Below are positions 40,514-47,391 of a stretch of 47,391 bases of DNA, in pieces. The DNA comes from Sedimentisphaerales bacterium (lineage in GTDB: Bacteria; Planctomycetota; Phycisphaerae; Sedimentisphaerales; Anaerobacaceae): positions 1 to 47,391 of the forward strand of contig JAFGPS010000164.1 of the NCBI GenBank assembly GCA_016936075.1, in the 5' to 3' direction. Both the position numbers and the translations under genes were made by a program. Under the pieces are notes generated by a model. It did no database searches, was not told the origin of the DNA, and saw only the letters and a list, made by a program, of their open reading frames with translations. The stretch's first letter is position 1; each line of letters starts with the position of its first letter.

Positions 40514-41398
40514 CTAATCTTTCTTTTTGGGTTTTTTAGATTTTTGCTCTGTATCTTCTTGTTTGTCTTTTTGTATGTCTTTTTCCGGAGAATTTGATTT
40601 TGTTTCTTTAATTCCGAGAATCGGCAGGGTGTCTCTCTCAATAATACTCTTAATGCTCACTCGTGGAACGGCAGGTAAATTAGTATCTGCCAATTGCATA
40701 TTAAATCCAAGAAGTGTTTCGATACATTGTCCTGCGTTATAAGTTGGAAAACCGCTTCCGAATAACAATTTATCCATTACATTGTATTCGTATGCGGCTA
40801 TAACTGTATTGTAGGTTTGCCAGATATTTTTGGGTTTTATCGTCAAATCAGCATAAACATTCTGGTGTTTGGCAACCATTATCAGTGTTTGTTCGATAAA
40901 AGGTGCCCCCATGTTCCCAATAACGAATTTCAATGACGGAAATTCCCTCGCAACCTCATCAAGCAAATAAGGCTGAGCATAATCAAGAACAGCGTTTTGT
41001 TTAATATCTACGCCGGCATTATGGAAAAAGACCGGCAGAGCAAGCTCAAGAGCCGACTCATAAAGTCTCATATTTCTGCTATTTGTCGGATGAATACCCC
41101 AGTCCGAGCAATACAATACAAGTCCTTTAAGTCCAAGTTTTAAGGTGGCAGATTCCAGACTGCTTGTGCTTATTTTATCCTCATCCGGCCTTATAACCGA
41201 AAAACCGACCATCTTTTCATTATATTTGGTTACATATTCAGAAAGTTTTTTATTAACTTCATTGCTCGGACCATCTGAAGTGGCAAGAACAATACAGGCA
41301 TCAACGGTTTCAACCGCAGTTAAATGCTCGTTTGCTACGTTTTCTCCTGTTATATTTTCTATATGTGTATGACAATCTACTATCATATTTCGTACCAT
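40514..41398 (-). CDS. Amidohydrolase-family (TIM-barrel) metal-dependent hydrolase
   Basis: A 294-residue protein. VDCHTHIE near the N-terminus gives the HxH metal motif. VFFHNAGVDIKQ (His) and PSLKFVIGNMGAPF follow, and LLFGSGFPTY ends the barrel, matching the amidohydrolase_2 group (decarboxylases and lactonases). The Asn in IGNMG stands where many relatives have a His (GHMG-type), so one ligand may differ. A Lys-rich tail (about 265-294) is probably disordered. I keep the ATG at 41398; an ATG four codons in is equally possible. It heads the pair with the SNF transporter, which suggests that an imported amine or amide may be its substrate. Confidence 0.82.
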   Translation of the reverse strand: MVRNMIVDCHTHIENITGENVANEHLTAVETVDACIVLATSDGPSNEVNKKLSEYVTKYNEKMVGFSVIRPDEDKISTSSLESATLKLGLKGLVLYCSDWGIHPTNSRNMRLYESALELALPVFFHNAGVDIKQNAVLDYAQPYLLDEVAREFPSLKFVIGNMGAPFIEQTLIMVAKHQNVYADLTIKPKNIWQTYNTVIAAYEYNVMDKLLFGSGFPTYNAGQCIETLLGFNMQLADTNLPAVPRVSIKSIIERDTLPILGIKETKSNSPEKDIQKDKQEDTEQKSKKPKKKD

Positions 41399-41422
41399 AA
41401 ATTCAATATCTTAAAAACGTAT

Positions 41423-41451
41423 TGAATAATCGAAAAAGGCATTTTCGTCAA
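41423..41451 (-). promoter_or_regulatory. Sigma-70-type promoter for the amidohydrolase/SNF pair
   Basis: Minus strand: TTGACG (41446-41451), 17 bases, TATTCA (41423-41428). Short leader of about 20 bases. Confidence 0.5.
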
Positions 41452-41475
41452 GAATAAATATTTACTCCATCTTTC

Positions 41476-41504
41476 TTGACAAAAAATTTTTATAACTATA
41501 TTAT
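41476..41504 (+). promoter_or_regulatory. Strong sigma-70-type promoter, distal
   Basis: Perfect TTGACA (41476-41481), 17 bases, TATTAT (41499-41504). Transcription would start near 41511, giving a leader of about 220 bases for the zf-TFIIB/LemA/M48 operon, or a small RNA. Confidence 0.6.
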
Positions 41505-41733
41505 ACAACTGAATTTGGAAGAATATTCAATGGTAATGAAAAAAGCTTAACTTAAAATTAAAAAGACCGAGAGAATCAAAAAAAGGATTTTATTTTGGTT
41601 TTTCTCCGTTTATATTGAATTTTTCTGTTCTTTAAAGCGTAATATACATAGACTCAGTTCATACCTTTTCGTTTGTGAAGCGAAATTAATAAGCTGAGTA
41701 AACTGTTATAATATAGAGTTTTAGGATAAAAAT

Positions 41734-42135
41734 ATGGATTGCCCGGTTTGTAAAGAAAGCGCAATGATTACTCTCGAATTAAATGAAGTAGAGATTGATT
41801 ATTGCACGCAATGCGAGGGAATCTGGCTGGATGCAGGCGAGTTGGAACAGCTTCTTGGCGATACAAAAAAATCAAAAGATCTGATAAATTCATTCAAAGT
41901 TGATTCCAACAACACGGAAGTCGCCAGAAAATGCCCAATTTGTGATAAAAAAATGCAAAAAATAGTTCTTGGTTCAAATGAGCCGAAACTTTTAATAGAT
42001 AGATGCGGCAAGGGTGACGGCTTGTGGTTCGATAAAGGTGAACTGCACGATATTGTCGAAAAAGCACAATTAGATGAAAATAACAAGATTAAAACGTTAC
42101 TAACGGATATGTTCAGTCAAAAATCAAATGATTGA
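41734..42135 (+). CDS. Double zf-TFIIB zinc-ribbon protein
   Basis: A 133-residue protein with two copies of the zf-TFIIB ribbon. Copy 1 is complete: CPVC at 3-6 and CTQCEGIWLDAGELEQLL. Copy 2 has CPIC (about 68-71) but DRCGKGDGLWFDKGEL, where the fourth Cys is Gly, so it may bind zinc weakly or not at all. Function unknown; these proteins often accompany LemA and M48/HtpX genes, as here. AGGA lies before the ATG. It is 27 bases from lemA. Confidence 0.88.
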   Translation: MDCPVCKESAMITLELNEVEIDYCTQCEGIWLDAGELEQLLGDTKKSKDLINSFKVDSNNTEVARKCPICDKKMQKIVLGSNEPKLLIDRCGKGDGLWFDKGELHDIVEKAQLDENNKIKTLLTDMFSQKSND

Positions 42136-42162
42136 AAACTTATTTAATTTAGGAGAAAACCT

Positions 42163-42720
42163 ATGTTGATTTTTTTGGGAGTAGTTCTGGTTGTACTGGT
42201 ATTACTTGTTTTATTTGTGATTGGGATTTACAACGCTCTGGTCAGGCTTCGTAACCAGGTTGATAATTCATGGTCACAAATAGATGTTCAGTTAAAACGA
42301 AGACATGACTTGATTCCTAACCTTGTAGAAACCGCCAAAGGTTATATGAAGCATGAGCGCGGGACATTCGAGGCAATTACAGAAGCACGAAGTAAAGCAA
42401 TGGGCGCCAATAACGTATCCGAAGCCTCTAAAGCAGAAGGTGCACTCGGCGAAGCTTTGAGCAAGTTCATGCTTGTAGTCGAAAATTACCCGGAACTAAA
42501 AGCAAACCAGAATTTTCTTGCTGTTCAGGAAGAGCTTAGCAGCACAGAGAATAAAATTGCATTCTCCAGGCAAAGTTACAATGACCAGGTATTGGGATTC
42601 AATAACAAAATTCAAATGTTCCCATCAAATATTATCGCTGGTATGTTCAGTTTCACTAAACGCGATTTCTTCGAAATTGAAAATGCAGCCGAAAGAGAAG
42701 TTCCAAAAGTTAGTTTTTAA
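42163..42720 (+). CDS. lemA: LemA family protein
   Basis: A 185-residue protein. The N-terminal membrane span covers about 3-24. The LemA signature is YNALVRLRNQVDNSWSQIDVQLKRRHDLIPNLVETAKGYMKHERGTFE, with the terminal FFEIENAAEREVPKVSF. The predicted helical bundle faces the extracytoplasmic side. LemA proteins are poorly understood membrane proteins, often paired with HtpX-like proteases. AGGAGAAA precedes the ATG. It is the middle gene of the operon. Confidence 0.95.
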   Translation: MLIFLGVVLVVLVLLVLFVIGIYNALVRLRNQVDNSWSQIDVQLKRRHDLIPNLVETAKGYMKHERGTFEAITEARSKAMGANNVSEASKAEGALGEALSKFMLVVENYPELKANQNFLAVQEELSSTENKIAFSRQSYNDQVLGFNNKIQMFPSNIIAGMFSFTKRDFFEIENAAEREVPKVSF

Positions 42721-42752
42721 TCCGGATTTAATTTTTATTACAGATTTGCTTT

Positions 42753-43994
42753 ATGTGGGAACAGATACGAGCTAATAAAAGGAATTCCATATTCCTTATG
42801 ATGTTGATGGCGATGGTTTTGCTATCTCTTGGTTTTGTCCTTGGGATGGTATTTGGCGGCGGAAAACCTGAAGCCGGTTTTATAGGCCTTATGATCGCAA
42901 GCGGAATCTGGTTAGTTCTTACACTGATTAGTTTTGCCAGTGGAGACCAGATTCTTCTTGCCGCAAGCAGAGCTAAGCTGGTGACACATGATGTACACCC
43001 TCAATTGTTCAATATAGTTGAAGAAATGAAAATCGCGGCAGCTTTGCCGAAAATGCCTAAAATTTATATCATTAATGACCCGGCGCCAAATGCTTTTGCT
43101 ACTGGCAGAAGCCCGGAAACAGCTTCAGTCGCCGTTACCGCAGGTTTGCTCGCACGTTTGAATCGTGATGAATTGCAGGGCGTTATCGCGCACGAAATCA
43201 GTCATATCATACATAGGGACATTCTTTTTGTTACTTTTGCCGGCATTATGCTTGGTTCAATTGTTTTGCTTTCTCAGGTCTTTCTGCGGGGTATGTTCTA
43301 TAGTTCACTTGGCGGCTCAAGAAGACGTTACTCAAGCGGCGGAAAAAGCGGCGGCCAGGAACAGATTATCATGTTGGTTATTGCAATCATTGTTGCAATT
43401 CTGGCTCCCATAATGGCAAACCTGCTATACTTTGCTTTATCCAGGAGAAGAGAATATCTCGCGGACGCAGGAGCGGCAAGACTAACCCGTTATCCGGAAG
43501 GACTGGCGAGTGCTTTGGAAAAAATTTCCAGCGATCCAGCTCCTCAATTAGATACCGCAAACAAAGTTACCGCACCAATGTATATTGTGAATCCTTTCAA
43601 GAAGAAAGGCCAGATGAAGCTCTCCGATTTGACGAGTACTCACCCTCCGATTTCTGAAAGGGTAAAGATTCTGCGCAATATGACGCACGGTGCTTCTTTT
43701 AAAGATTATTCAAATGCTTATAGCAGTGTAACACACTCAAAAGCGGCAATAGTTCCGACTTCGGCTATGACTAAAGAGCAGGTTGCATTGCGGCAGGCTC
43801 AGGAAAAAGCAGTTAAACAAGAACGCAAAGAAAACCAGACCAGACAAATTGGCGATATCATGCGAAAAGTAAATCAGTTCGCATTTATTCCATGCGCCTG
43901 CGGCTTAACGATGAAGGTTCCGCCAAACTACAAAAGCAAAAACGTTACCTGCCCACGCTGCCACAAAAACCACGAAATACCAAACAATAAATAG
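42753..43994 (+). CDS. M48 family (HtpX-like) membrane zinc metalloprotease with C-terminal ribbon
   Basis: A 413-residue protease. Two N-terminal spans are followed by the zinc site H147-E-I-S-H151 in LQGVIAHEISHIIH, with the third ligand Glu234 in RRREYLADAGAARL. Two further hydrophobic segments lie at about 163-180 and 206-228. STHPPISERVKIL closes the peptidase domain. Beyond the usual HtpX length (about 290), there is a charged linker and a terminal Cys cluster CACGLTMKVPPNYKSKNVTCPRC, a small zinc ribbon like those in the 3-5 kb membrane proteins. HtpX-type enzymes clear damaged membrane proteins. It lies 32 bases after lemA; the ribosome-binding site is weak. Confidence 0.9.
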   Translation: MWEQIRANKRNSIFLMMLMAMVLLSLGFVLGMVFGGGKPEAGFIGLMIASGIWLVLTLISFASGDQILLAASRAKLVTHDVHPQLFNIVEEMKIAAALPKMPKIYIINDPAPNAFATGRSPETASVAVTAGLLARLNRDELQGVIAHEISHIIHRDILFVTFAGIMLGSIVLLSQVFLRGMFYSSLGGSRRRYSSGGKSGGQEQIIMLVIAIIVAILAPIMANLLYFALSRRREYLADAGAARLTRYPEGLASALEKISSDPAPQLDTANKVTAPMYIVNPFKKKGQMKLSDLTSTHPPISERVKILRNMTHGASFKDYSNAYSSVTHSKAAIVPTSAMTKEQVALRQAQEKAVKQERKENQTRQIGDIMRKVNQFAFIPCACGLTMKVPPNYKSKNVTCPRCHKNHEIPNNK

Positions 43995-44005
43995 TATGCA
44001 ATAAG

Positions 44006-44224
44006 TTACAGCCGAATTTTCAGGCAGTCTGCCATGAAGCAGCAATCCATGTTTTGGCAATTTCCATTCGACCAGCCGTAACAGGGGTAATTTCCCTCTG
44101 CGGTTTGAATTGCGTGAATGAGTTCGGTTTTGTTCATTTTCCCAAAATTAATCCCGAGTTCTTTAGCTTTTATCTTTATTTCGGGAACTGTCATTTTTTT
44201 ATTTTTAGTATTTGTAGAAGACAT
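44006..44224 (-). CDS. Small SAP/Rho-N-like protein with Cys tail
   Basis: A 72-residue protein. MTVPEIKIKAKELGINFGKMNKTELIHAIQTAEG is a SAP/Rho N-terminal-type helix-extended-helix that usually binds nucleic acid. The tail NYPCYGWSNGNCQNMDCCFMADCL has five Cys and may bind metal. AGGAG lies before the ATG. It converges with the M48 gene, 11 bases apart. I have a general memory of similar short proteins in environmental bacteria but no assigned function. Confidence 0.78.
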   Translation of the reverse strand: MSSTNTKNKKMTVPEIKIKAKELGINFGKMNKTELIHAIQTAEGNYPCYGWSNGNCQNMDCCFMADCLKIRL

Positions 44225-44379
44225 CTTTCGACTCCTTATATGTATTTTAAAATTCCGATACTATATTTTCGTAATTTTCTATGAAACTGCCGCAAAAAAT
44301 AACTGTGAAAAAAAACTATTTTTTCGTCCACCACGTATCTATGTTACTAATATATATATTATAGGACATGCTTGAGTGT

Positions 44380-45075
44380 TTATTTACTTTTACAAAGACA
44401 CTTTATGAATATGCCAATAGATAAGAGAAAGCCGATACCGAATAACGGCCAGTGGAAAAACTTAAAATAATCTTCTTGTGCTGTATGAGGACCTGGTATA
44501 CAGAAGGAAACGATTATAATAAGAGCCGCCAGAGAAAAAGCAAACCAGTCAAAATATGAAGTATAAAAAATTCTTCCTTTATAGTCGCGATATAATATAA
44601 CAATAGAAAATAAAAGCATAACAATAGAACATAATACAGGTGCCAGTACCGGGCTTGCCCATGTCATTGGTATGAGAAAAAGGATGTCCCAATCCATAAT
44701 TGAGGCGGGCCAGTTGAGTAGCACTTTTAACCAGATATAATAAAAAATGTCCCAAACTGCAAAAATCGTTAGAAAATATGCAATTTTCTGCCTGCGATTA
44801 TGCCCAAAAAGCCAGGCGCCTGTCAATATCAGAATTAGCGAAGCGGCTTCTCTGCCGATTTCAGTTATACAAAGCCTTTTAAATAAAGGATCAATCGTAA
44901 ATATCGCAAGCGGAAACGTAAAGCCATTAGGATAGAAAATCTCTCTAAGATAAACAACTACAGCGGCTTCAAAATATCCCAGGGAGATACTGAATATTAC
45001 AGCTATAGAAAAACGAAACAATACTGTTTTGAATGATACTAAAGGTGTTTCGATAGTATATTCCTGTTTTTGCAT
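44380..45075 (-). CDS. Multi-pass membrane protein of unknown function
   Basis: A 231-residue protein with about six or seven hydrophobic segments (near 20-42, 66-88, 98-118, 125-150, 150-165, 176-196 and 207-226). The sequence contains GHNRRQKIAYFLTIFAVWDIFYYIWLKV between spans, and a conserved-looking WDxxFxIPxxWASPVLAPV loop. I do not recognise the family. The ATG lies four bases after the ispG stop codon, so it is translationally coupled to ispG. No sign of a role in isoprenoid synthesis. Confidence 0.78.
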   Translation of the reverse strand: MQKQEYTIETPLVSFKTVLFRFSIAVIFSISLGYFEAAVVVYLREIFYPNGFTFPLAIFTIDPLFKRLCITEIGREAASLILILTGAWLFGHNRRQKIAYFLTIFAVWDIFYYIWLKVLLNWPASIMDWDILFLIPMTWASPVLAPVLCSIVMLLFSIVILYRDYKGRIFYTSYFDWFAFSLAALIIIVSFCIPGPHTAQEDYFKFFHWPLFGIGFLLSIGIFIKCLCKSK

Positions 45076-45079
45076 ATCT

Positions 45080-46135
45080 CTACAACTTTTTAAGTTGGTT
45101 TAACAAAGCGGTTATAGCTTCGGTATCGGGGACGATTGCAACTCTTTTGCCTTTTCGATAAATATAGGCCTTGTTTTTAGCAGCACATAGAGCAATATCG
45201 GCGTGAGCAGCTTCGCCGGGACCGTTTACAACACAGCCCATTACTGCTACTCGCAAAGGTTTCTTAATACCGCTTATTGCCTTTTTGACTTTTTGAGCTA
45301 ATTGCACAATGTCTATTTCAGCACGTCCGCAAGTTGGGCAAACCACCAATTCCGGCTCCGAGCGTTCGCAATAGCCAAGTGAAATAAGGATTTTTTTAGC
45401 AATTATTACTTCTTTGACCGGGTCACCAGCGGCACTTACCCTGATTGTATCACCAATACCCTCGGCCAGTAATGTACCCAAGGTTACCGCAGAAGGGACT
45501 TCTGCATCTTCAGGTAAACCTGCATGAGTCAGACCCATATGAATGGGATAATCGAAATTTTCGCTGATTTTCCTGTTGATTTCTATTGTTCTGAGGGCAT
45601 CACTGCTTTTTGCGCTGAGAACAATTTTATCAAAACCTTGTTTTTCGAATAATTTCACGTATTTTTTCATTTCACGCAGCATTAAAGCAACCCGTTTATC
45701 GTTTGCAACATCTTCTGTCTGATAATCTGCGATACTTGCTTCATTTACACCGATACGAATTGCGGTTTTGTGCATTTTCGCTGCATCAATTATCCTAATA
45801 ATATCTTTTGGATTCTTAATATTACCTGGATTAAGCCTGATTTTCGACGCTCCTGCCTCAATGGCTTCTATTGCTCTTTCAGGACTGAAATGTATATCAG
45901 CTATAAGCGGAATATCAATTTTTTGAACTATTTTCGCAAAAGCTTCTGTATCAGCACGTCTCGGAACGGCTATTCTGACTAAGTCACATCCGGCATCGAT
46001 TAGCTTTTGAATTTGTTGAATACAACGCCCAATTTCTGTGGTGGGGACTTTTGTCATAGACTGGATTACTATTTTATGACTATACCCTATACTAATAGAG
46101 CCGACTTTTACAAGTTGTTTTCTTTTTCGTTTCAT
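45080..46135 (-). CDS. ispG: 4-hydroxy-3-methylbut-2-enyl-diphosphate synthase
   Basis: A 351-residue enzyme (GcpE). The TIM-barrel part opens with IQSMTKVPTTE and includes LIADIHFSPERAIEAIEAGASKIRLNPGNI. The C-terminal part holds the [4Fe-4S] ligands: CPTCGR, and MGCVVNGPGEAAHADIA. It converts MEcPP to HMBPP in the non-mevalonate (MEP) isoprenoid pathway, using reduced flavodoxin or ferredoxin. The length matches bacterial single-unit IspG without the extra insertion domain. No clear Shine-Dalgarno sequence precedes the ATG at 46135. The membrane protein downstream is coupled. Confidence 0.95.
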   Translation of the reverse strand: MKRKRKQLVKVGSISIGYSHKIVIQSMTKVPTTEIGRCIQQIQKLIDAGCDLVRIAVPRRADTEAFAKIVQKIDIPLIADIHFSPERAIEAIEAGASKIRLNPGNIKNPKDIIRIIDAAKMHKTAIRIGVNEASIADYQTEDVANDKRVALMLREMKKYVKLFEKQGFDKIVLSAKSSDALRTIEINRKISENFDYPIHMGLTHAGLPEDAEVPSAVTLGTLLAEGIGDTIRVSAAGDPVKEVIIAKKILISLGYCERSEPELVVCPTCGRAEIDIVQLAQKVKKAISGIKKPLRVAVMGCVVNGPGEAAHADIALCAAKNKAYIYRKGKRVAIVPDTEAITALLNQLKKL

Positions 46136-46487
46136 AGTTGCAAATTATATAACATTCTGCACTTTTAGCTAATTATTTTCTTGACATTTCAGCTATTAAT
46201 ATTGTATAAATAATATTAAGGGAATGTGTGTAGTGTGTGTTATATTGGTTTTCTGGGCAAAAAAACCGTTCTATGAAATATAAAAATGTCTTAAGAGAGA
46301 AGATCAGATTAATCATCAAGCCTTACTTTTTTTATACAGATGATTATATATTTTTGAGATATTATTTAAATTTTTTATGACATTAAGTTGTAACAATATT
46401 TCCTCCTTAATTGCATATGCATATAATGGAGTGGTGATTTTTTATTCAATACATATTGATTTTTAATTTCATGAAAGGAGAACCGTA
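46136..46487. other. Intergenic region upstream of the last gene
   Basis: 352 bases. One promoter candidate is TTGACA (46181-46186), 18 bases, TATAAA (46205-46210), giving a leader of about 270 bases. A closer one is TTTCCT (46399-46404), 17 bases, TATAAT (46422-46427), next to a GCATATGC palindrome. A 35-codon open frame at 46274-46381 has no ribosome-binding site and is probably not a gene. AAAGGAG lies at 46474-46480. Confidence 0.5.
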
Positions 46488-47391
46488 ATGTTAAAAAAGT
46501 TATTTTATTTAGCATGTCTTGCTATTTTATTGAGTATGGTATCTTATACCAATGCTCAAGATCAGCATTTTGAGGCTGATGTACCCAAGACAGGCGCTGC
46601 GCCTGTAATTGATGGTAAAATGGACCCTATATGGGCTTTAGTCGGTGAAAATCAGATAGCATATGATGTGACCGCGGCAGATAACAAAGCTGATTGTTCA
46701 GGTAGTTGGCGGGCATACTGGGATGATCAATATTTCTATGTTTTCGTTGATGTAAATGATGAGGCTCTGTCTGGCGATGCCGCCGATATCGGCACAAAAT
46801 ATCAAGATGATAGTGTAGAAATCTTTTTTGATATTGGCAATACTAAAGATACTACCTATGGCGATAATCACTTCCAGTATCGCTTTGGTTACGATCCTGC
46901 AAATGCCGCAAAGGGTACAATTGGAGCAGACCACACAGGCAATCCCACAACTAATATTGTGGCTGCCTGGGCATTTACCAGCACAGGATACACCGTTGAA
47001 GCCAGAGTCCCCTGGGCCAATTTAAGTGCTACTCCGGCTATTGACCAAATAATGGGATTTGAGGCTCAAATTAATGATGATGATGGTGGCGGCAACAGAA
47101 ATTCACAGCTTTCATGGAATGCAACGGCCAACGAAGCTTACCAGAATCCCAGTTATTTTGGAACTGTTACTCTCATAGCTCCCTTGAAGCCTATAAACAT
47201 AGCTACAAGTCCATATCCACTTGATGAGAGTGATGATGTTGAGAAAAATGTAAATCTTAACTGGAAGCCTGGCAGTTATTTAATCGAAAATGGTGGTACG
47301 CATAATTTATTTTTCGGTACAGATTTCAACGATGTTAATGATGCAACAGTAAGCAATCCACTCGGTACAACCGTATCCCCGGCTCAGGCGC
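46488..47391 (+). CDS. Secreted protein with CBM9-like domain, 3'-truncated by the window
   Basis: 301 codons are visible and the frame is open to the edge. The signal peptide covers about 1-23 (ending TNA). Residues about 30-220 resemble the family-9 carbohydrate-binding fold: PVIDGKMDPIWALVGEN, WRAYWDDQYFYVFVDVNDE, DDSVEIFFDIGN, GYTVEARVPWANLSA and MGFEAQINDDD. Then starts a second domain (YPLDESDDVEKNVNLNWKPGS, HNLFFGTDFNDVNDA), a fibronectin-like module I associate with Phycisphaerae secreted proteins. It is probably a polysaccharide-binding or -degrading protein; any catalytic part lies beyond the edge. A strong AAAGGAG supports the ATG. Confidence 0.85.
   Translation, partial: MLKKLFYLACLAILLSMVSYTNAQDQHFEADVPKTGAAPVIDGKMDPIWALVGENQIAYDVTAADNKADCSGSWRAYWDDQYFYVFVDVNDEALSGDAADIGTKYQDDSVEIFFDIGNTKDTTYGDNHFQYRFGYDPANAAKGTIGADHTGNPTTNIVAAWAFTSTGYTVEARVPWANLSATPAIDQIMGFEAQINDDDGGGNRNSQLSWNATANEAYQNPSYFGTVTLIAPLKPINIATSPYPLDESDDVEKNVNLNWKPGSYLIENGGTHNLFFGTDFNDVNDATVSNPLGTTVSPAQA

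Larger units (their letters stand above)
41399..41733. other. Divergent intergenic region
   Basis: 335 bases between divergent genes. Beside the minus-strand promoter it contains a plus-strand promoter at 41476-41504, and a perfect TATAAT at 41707-41712 only 22 bases before the ATG at 41734. The roughly 220-base stretch between them is AT-rich with no clear ORF or terminator. Confidence 0.45.

Noticed and set aside
46274-46381. A 35-codon open frame starting MKYKNVLREK
   Set aside because: No ribosome-binding site, AT-driven composition, and it lies in the leader of a well-supported gene.
46391-46420. TGTAAC on the plus strand before the last gene, a possible ECF site
   Set aside because: After 16 bases the sequence is TTGC, not CGTC; the TATAAT nearby fits sigma-70 better.

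Overview
The window looks like a piece of an AT-rich planctomycete chromosome, most likely class Phycisphaerae (Sedimentisphaerales-like). I infer this from content, not from a marker gene. The clues are exported leucine-rich-repeat proteins with an ITDxGL-type repeat, large exported proteins built from carboxypeptidase-regulatory-like beta-sandwich repeats, membrane proteins headed by a CPKC...HCxxC zinc ribbon, a DUF1573 protein, and a secreted protein with a family-9 carbohydrate-binding-like domain running off the right edge. I see no rRNA, tRNA, CRISPR array or prophage.

Layout. 1-6.1 kb: a small Cys-rich protein (+), a cluster of GTAG-headed REP hairpins, then on the minus strand an ABC-F ATPase, two tandem zinc-ribbon membrane paralogues and pilT. 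6.2-22.2 kb: the centrepiece, eight consecutive minus-strand genes for exported proteins. Seven of them, one a deletion remnant, end in the same thioredoxin-like module whose CxxC has become Q-R-P-S. In front of that constant module sit variable regions: leucine-rich repeats, 5-8 beta-sandwich repeats, or an unrecognised domain. The eighth gene is a leucine-rich-repeat paralogue without the module. 22.3-23.3 kb: a REP-associated tyrosine transposase (RAYT) between two inverted REP pairs. 23.3-30.4 kb: dnaX with an A10 slippage tract, a ferredoxin, an ECF sigma / small membrane protein / signal peptidase operon, an ABC-2 exporter pair and proC. 30.4-34.6 kb: a flavin reductase-like gene, a second ABC-2 pair with an acyl-CoA thioesterase, and an Hsp20 gene behind a textbook sigma-54 promoter. 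34.6-37.9 kb: a secreted Cys-rich protein, a LolA/RseB-like protein and a DUF1573 protein. 38-47.4 kb: a palindrome-rich gap, an amidohydrolase/SNF transporter pair, a zf-TFIIB/LemA/M48 protease operon, a SAP-like protein, a membrane protein with ispG, and the partial secreted protein.

How the parts may work together. The same promoter-like element, TGTAAC-N16-CGTCTATATA with variants, lies upstream of three units: the main run of redoxin-like genes, an ABC-2 exporter, and the Cys-rich/DUF1573 cassette. A weaker version with the same 16-base spacing lies in front of the ECF sigma gene, which is co-transcribed with signal peptidase I. This fits one ECF sigma controlling export and envelope functions, including the redoxin-like array. 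The sequence motif is directly visible; the regulatory link is inference.
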